From assembly GCA_910574995.1 (NCBI GenBank), contig CAJTCS010000005.1, positions 62,001 to 126,000 of the forward strand: 64,000 nucleotides of DNA, in the 5' to 3' direction. Both the position numbers and the translations under genes were made by a program. Origin of the DNA: Oscillospiraceae bacterium (GTDB taxonomy: Bacteria; Bacillota; Clostridia; Oscillospirales; Acutalibacteraceae). The notes below the pieces were generated by a model. It worked only from the letters and a program-made list of their open reading frames with translations. It was not told the DNA's origin and searched no databases. Positions 59,865 through 64,000 of the stretch are shown piece by piece (position 1 is the stretch's first letter; every line of letters begins with the position of its first letter).

Positions 59865-61061
59865 ATGATTCTCAGGCCCTACTACCTGGAAGCCCTTAAA
59901 AAATACCGGGATGTCCCGCTGGTCAAAATCCTGGCAGGCGTCCGCCGCTGCGGTAAATCTACCATTCTGGAAATGCTGGCAAATGACCTCGCGCAGAACG
60001 GTATCCCAGCCGACCACATCATCACAATGCGCTACACCTCAGAAAATTTTGACGATGACATGACCGATAAGGATATGTACAACAGCATTAAAGCGAAAAT
60101 GACAGACAGTGAGAGGTACTATCTGCTACTGGACGAAGTACAGGAAGTTGCTGGATGGGAAAAGGCTGTCAACAGCCTGCTGGAAAACGCTAACACTGAC
60201 ATCTATGTTACCGGATCCAATTCCAAGCTGATGTCCAGTGAAATCTCCACCTATCTGAGCGGCCGATACGTTCAGATTCCTGTCTATACCCTGTCCTTTG
60301 CTGAGTATATTGAGTTTAAGGGCGGCGGGCGCTCACCAAGAGAACTGCTGAATGAGTATATTCGCATGGGCGGCTTCCCTATCGTTGCCCTGAGCGATTT
60401 TGATGAGGGTGCGGCCTATCAAATTGTAGAGGGCATTTATCACTCTGTTATCACCAACGATATCACCCGGCGACATAACATAACGAACTATGACCTGTTC
60501 AACCGAGTTGTGCGGTTTGTAGTAGAAAATGTGGGCAAGACCTTTTCTGCCAACGCCATTGTGAAGTTTCTGAAAGGTCAGGGCCGCTCCCTGTCAGTAG
60601 AAGCTGTCTATAACTATCTGGATTGGCTGGAGAAAGCTTTTGTTATTTGTCGCTGCCAGAGGTATGACTTGCAAGGTAAGTCTGTACTGAAAACCCAGGA
60701 GAAGTTTTATCTTGCGGACGCCTCGCTCAAATATTGCATGATGGGCTTTAACCCAAAATCTGTTGCCGCTATGCTGGAAAACATAGTTTACTTTGAGCTG
60801 CGCAGAAAAGGCTACGCGGTCTATATCGGCAAAAATGAAACGAAAGAAATCGATTTTGTGGCGGTACGGCGCGATGAACGTATCTACGTCCAGGTCTGCC
60901 GCAATCTGCCGGAGGAATCTGACCGAGAAGTGGCTAACCTATTGGAACTCAAAGACCACTATCCAAAGTATGTGGTGACGATGGATGAATTGGCTTCGGG
61001 GAATATCAACGGGGTAAAAATCGTGTATTTGGCAGATTTTTTGCTGACCAAGGATTACTAA
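59865..61061 (+). CDS. AAA ATPase with DUF4143 domain
   Basis: A 398-aa protein. The N-terminal AAA_14-type P-loop domain has Walker A GVRRCGKST (about 26-34), Walker B YLLLDEVQEV and a sensor segment YVTGSNSKL. The C-terminal DUF4143 domain reads DASLKYCMMGFN...ENIVYFELRRKGYAVYIGKNETKEIDFVAVR, a PD-(D/E)xK-like ending (E...D..V). These ATPases are scattered by horizontal transfer, mostly of unknown role. AAGGAGG precedes the ATG. It is lower in GC than the core genes. Confidence 0.9.
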   Translation: MILRPYYLEALKKYRDVPLVKILAGVRRCGKSTILEMLANDLAQNGIPADHIITMRYTSENFDDDMTDKDMYNSIKAKMTDSERYYLLLDEVQEVAGWEKAVNSLLENANTDIYVTGSNSKLMSSEISTYLSGRYVQIPVYTLSFAEYIEFKGGGRSPRELLNEYIRMGGFPIVALSDFDEGAAYQIVEGIYHSVITNDITRRHNITNYDLFNRVVRFVVENVGKTFSANAIVKFLKGQGRSLSVEAVYNYLDWLEKAFVICRCQRYDLQGKSVLKTQEKFYLADASLKYCMMGFNPKSVAAMLENIVYFELRRKGYAVYIGKNETKEIDFVAVRRDERIYVQVCRNLPEESDREVANLLELKDHYPKYVVTMDELASGNINGVKIVYLADFLLTKDY

Positions 61062-61107
61062 AATAGTGTCTTTCTCAAGACAATGGTGTGAAAGGAGAGA
61101 AGAGGCT

Positions 61108-62106
61108 ATGCCAATTATAGCTGAACATCCGAATGGGACAAATCCCTTTGCAATTTCTCTTATATCTACCGACTGTATGACCGCAAATGGTATAGAGCAT
61201 AGAGCTATAGAAGAGAATGGACATCGTGATGTTTTTCTTGAATATATGGAAAATGCGTTACCTCTCTCAGTATCCAACGCTATGCTTGATGATATTGATA
61301 AGTTCAAAACACTCGCCATATCTTTTATGCTATCTACCGACATAGAAGAGCAGATTAACCAAACAAATAATATAGTTTGTGAGATTGAGATTTGGAGCAA
61401 TGCTAAAGCCGCTAATCTGATGGAATCAATTCCTGATCAACAGATACTTGACCATATTCGTCGTAACTGGATAAGCGGATTACCGCTTTCTGATATTGTA
61501 AAAACTGAGCCGGAAGCAAGTAAGATTACAAAGGAATATTATGGTTTTGCATTACCGTGGATTATACACGCAATTTCTCAGATGTTTGCCTCAGAATCAG
61601 AAAAGGCTTTTGCTCAAACCTACACTTCAATTGCGATGTTTGTCGAACTCGGATTACCAAATGTTACAAGTGCAAACATATATATGGCGGGTGTGCGTTC
61701 ACGAAGTGCTGCTTTAGAACTATCCACTTTTGATGTTTTCAAAGATAGGCGTCTCACAGAGATCAAACAAATTCTTGCAGATTTCACAATTCAGGACTGC
61801 AACCTATCGGACAGCTCAGAAGTATGGATTGAATTACTTTCCAAGTCAGCAAAAGCTCAAAGGCCTAGGAAAGTATCCTTTCCAACGTTTACATGGGAAG
61901 GAAGTAATCTTCCTAATAAGTTGTATCTACGAGAAACTAACGGTGAATGCTTTCTATTTTCAAGTGATGACTATTTTTATGAAAAAGTAGAATCAACGGA
62001 TAATCTACCTTTCTTGGAAATCGCAAATATCATGGGATTGTATTTTGAAAAAAGAAATAATATTTGGCATTTGCAATCCTATGATCCTAGAATCACGATA
62101 GAATAA
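61108..62106 (+). CDS. Low-GC protein resembling the C-terminus of a DEAD/DEAH helicase
   Basis: A 332-aa product, AT-rich compared with the core genome. The middle section (DHIRRNWISGLPLSDIVKTEPE...FALPWIIHAISQMFASESEKAFAQTYTSIAMFVELGLPNVTSANIYMAGVRSRSAALELS) resembles the helical C-terminal region of large superfamily II helicases, including some defence helicases. No Walker A, DEAD box or motif VI is present, so it is either a truncated helicase remnant or a stand-alone derivative. The ATG at 61108 has AAAGGAG upstream. It follows the DUF4143 ATPase gene by 46 nt. Confidence 0.55.
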   Translation: MPIIAEHPNGTNPFAISLISTDCMTANGIEHRAIEENGHRDVFLEYMENALPLSVSNAMLDDIDKFKTLAISFMLSTDIEEQINQTNNIVCEIEIWSNAKAANLMESIPDQQILDHIRRNWISGLPLSDIVKTEPEASKITKEYYGFALPWIIHAISQMFASESEKAFAQTYTSIAMFVELGLPNVTSANIYMAGVRSRSAALELSTFDVFKDRRLTEIKQILADFTIQDCNLSDSSEVWIELLSKSAKAQRPRKVSFPTFTWEGSNLPNKLYLRETNGECFLFSSDDYFYEKVESTDNLPFLEIANIMGLYFEKRNNIWHLQSYDPRITIE

Positions 62107-62120
62107 ATAACTAACATATA

Positions 62121-62156
62121 TAGTCGAGAGGTTTTTTACATAGATCCCCTCGACTA
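62121..62156 (+). terminator. Hairpin after the helicase-like gene
   Basis: TAGTCGAG pairs with CTCGACTA around a T-rich loop; a weak terminator ending the two-gene plus-strand unit. Confidence 0.45.
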
Positions 62157-62269
62157 TTCCTATCTAAAGCCTTGTTGAAATCAGGAAAATTATAAGCCGC
62201 TCTCTTGAGGCAGCCATACACCCTTACACAAAAGCGCATACGGGTACGGTCTTCGAAGGAGAAGTAACA

Positions 62270-62989
62270 CTATTCATACAAATTCATATATTGCGACAAC
62301 CGCTCCTTTACATATTCAGCAACCATCTGAACCATAACTCCCGGGTTATCATCCCGATAGTAGCTGTCAAAGACTTCATAATACCGTCTGCGGTCTGCGA
62401 ACTTCACGCTGATAGGTGGATAACCGTTCTGCATAAGGAACAGATTGAGTATCAAACGGCCCGTGCGCCCATTTCCATCCACAAAGGGATGGATACCCTC
62501 GAATTTCAGATGAAACAGAGCTGCGCTCTCAACAGGGTGCAGCTTTTCATTTCAAAACTCTTCGACAAGTTTCTCCATCTGCTCCGGCACCAGATAAGGC
62601 TCCGGTGGCGTGTGGTATGCGCCCATGATTCTGACTGGAATCCGGCGGTAAATCCCGCGATCTTCGGGCCTGTCCATCAAGACCAACGTGTGTATCTGTT
62701 TGATAATGCTTTCAGAAAACGGAACCTGTTCCTCAACCAATTTCTCAACGTAGTGAAATGCGTCCCTGTGCCCTACCGCTTCTAAATGGTCTTTCAAGGG
62801 CTTGCGGTCAATGGTGATACCCTCCAGCACAAGAGCGGTTTCCTGCAAAGTCAGAGTGTTCCCCTCAATGGCATTAGAGTTGTATGTGTACTCGACTAGG
62901 AACTCGTCTTTCAGCCGCTGCACTTCTCCGGGAGTGAGTGGGCGGTGCTTATCCAATTCAGCTTTCAGATCGTCTATATGGGAAAACAT
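62270..62989 (-). pseudogene. Fic-domain AMP transferase interrupted by in-frame TGA
   Basis: Reading straight through gives a complete 239-residue class II Fic protein: the N-terminal inhibitory motif YNSNAIEGNTLT (S-x-x-x-E), the helical core, then the Fic motif [13 protein letters not shown] single TGA at 62552-62554 splits it after LVEEF (145 aa) and before [14 protein letters not shown], with no frameshift. The N-terminal half starts with a proper AGGAGG and ATG. It would be inactive unless the TGA is read through. A sequencing error cannot be excluded. Confidence 0.8.
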
Positions 62990-63025
62990 AGGATGAGCCT
63001 CCTACATAGCTTTTTCTTGCTTACA

Positions 63026-63054
63026 AGTGTACCATATCCCCAGGGCAATAGCAA
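63026..63054 (-). promoter_or_regulatory. Candidate fic promoter
   Basis: TTGCTA, 17 nt, TACACT on the minus strand, about 37 nt before the fic start. Confidence 0.45.
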
Positions 63055-63225
63055 GAGATAATCACTACATAGCCGTCTGTTTCGCTGCGGGCGGCTAATT
63101 TACTGGAAAGATTAACTATTAAATGTCAACCCCAAAAATGAAGGATGGAGGGAAAAGACAGACGGTCGAAAAAGGGTATAGCAAAGCAGAGGTCCAGAAG
63201 GACCCCGGCTAGCTATTGAGGGGAA

Positions 63226-64000
63226 TCAAATCACTGGGCAATAAGGCTGTCTGGATTTCTCCAGAGCGAAGATGAGCCGTACCAGCTTCTTGGCAGCATG
63301 GGATAAGGCTACGTTGTAATGCTTCCCTTCAGCCCGTTTCTTGGCAAGGTAAGCGGCAAAGGCAGGGTCCCAGTGGCAGACGTATTTGGCCGCGTTGTAA
63401 AGGGCGTAGCGTAAGTACCGTGAGCCTCGTTTCTCCATGTGGGGATAGCAGTTTTTAAGCTGCCCGGACTGGTAGGTAGAGGGGGACATCCCGGCATAGG
63501 CCAGCAGTTTGTCGGGGGAGTCAAACCGGGAGAAGTCACCGACCTCGGCCAGGATCATGGCGCCCATGCGGTATCCGATTCCGGGAATCGTGGTAATGGG
63601 AGAGTGCAGTTTATCCATGATCGTCTGGATCGCGGTTTCGATTTCTTCGATTTCAGCATCCAGTTCCCGGATGAGGCGGATTGTGTGCTGCAATTCCAAG
63701 GACTTGGCAGGCATCCTGGAGCCAATGGAGTGTCTGGCGGCATCGCGGATCTCCACAGCCATATCCCTCCCATAGCGGCCCTTGGAGGCATCTGCCAGCA
63801 TGAACTTCAACCGGGTAAGATTGGCCGCTGCAATCTGTTCTGCCCCAGGAAACTCCTCCAAAAGGGCATATACAGAGGCTGCGTGGAGGGAGGATATCAG
63901 CTTCTCCAGCTCCGGGAACAGGATACACACCAGTCTGGAAACGGACGTTTTCAATTTAGCCCGTTCTTTTACCCTGTCAAAACGGTATCTGGTCAGTGAC
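63226..64000 (-). mobile_element. IS110-family transposase, 5' end beyond window
   Basis: The frame stays open to the right edge (reading RYRFDRVKERAKLKTSVSRLV at the border), so this is the C-terminal part, at least 258 aa. It has the transposase_20 helix-hairpin-helix signature ITTIPGIGYRMGAMILAEVGDFSRFDSPDKLLAYAGMSPSTYQSGQ with the catalytic-Ser region SPSTYQSG typical of IS110/IS1111. The N-terminal RuvC-like DEDD domain lies outside the window. The 3' flank (63072-63225) has a GGTCC/GGACC hairpin and no ORF. Confidence 0.88.

Noticed and set aside
62552-62554. Selenocysteine codon in the fic gene
   Set aside because: No SECIS-like hairpin was seen just downstream, and Fic enzymes are not known selenoproteins; a nonsense mutation is simpler.
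1-64000. CRISPR arrays, tRNA or rRNA genes
   Set aside because: No regularly spaced direct repeats and no tRNA T-loop/acceptor pattern with a cloverleaf were found on either strand by eye.

Overview
The window reads as chromosome of a high-GC Firmicute, most likely a gut-type Clostridia (Oscillospirales-like). The signs are Gram-positive core genes (two LCP proteins, FtsZ, MurA, WalJ, YceD-RpmF), AAGGAGG ribosome-binding sites with many GTG/TTG starts, consensus TTGACA-17-TATAAT promoters and strong intrinsic terminators. This is inferred from gene content only. No rRNA, tRNA or CRISPR array was seen.

Layout. 0-4.3 kb: a minus-strand operon hisB, a hisA-hisI fusion, hisE, a small methyltransferase and ilvB. 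4.3-5.8 kb: an EIIC/PfoR-like membrane protein behind a structured leader. 5.9-12.1 kb: a five-gene oligopeptide ABC importer. 12.4-20.4 kb: housekeeping genes (rlmH, walJ, murA, NUDIX, plsY, der, a zinc ribbon, a DUF512 protein, rpmF, yceD). 20.5-27.5 kb: an ABC-2 exporter, a nucleotidyltransferase, two LCP ligases and an HD protein. 27.5-29.3 kb: two non-coding RNA loci around a DUF1292 gene, namely a promoter- and terminator-bounded unit of about 860 nt with no credible ORF, and a 6S-like RNA. 29.3-40.3 kb: SLOG and membrane proteins, TraX-like, nth, a PatB-type lyase, mgtE with a cloverleaf leader, a CDF transporter, a lone fumarase beta-type subunit with yjdF and a yjdF-type riboswitch, an RpiB-like isomerase, a VOC protein and ftsZ. 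40.7-44.7 kb: a Gfo/Idh oxidoreductase and a TIM-barrel/acyl-CoA-synthetase fusion. 44.8-50.9 kb: a purine operon purM-purN-purO-purH(AICAR transformylase only)-HAD-purD. 51-58 kb: a nuclease-like protein, an amidohydrolase, queH, a DUF212 protein, an ECF S-component, nagB, and DMT and MATE transporters.

58.3-64 kb is accessory DNA: a decayed P-loop kinase remnant with a palindromic promoter, a DUF3783 gene, a stray gene fragment, an AAA/DUF4143 ATPase, a low-GC helicase-like fragment, a fic gene interrupted by an in-frame TGA, and an IS110-type transposase running off the right edge.

The strongest candidate for something undescribed is the large structured RNA at 27566-28424. Next are two cloverleaf inverted-repeat elements (35350-35466 and 46942-47040), the TIM-barrel/acyl-CoA-synthetase fusion and the HisA-HisI fusion. 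All assignments come from reading the sequence; no database search was run.
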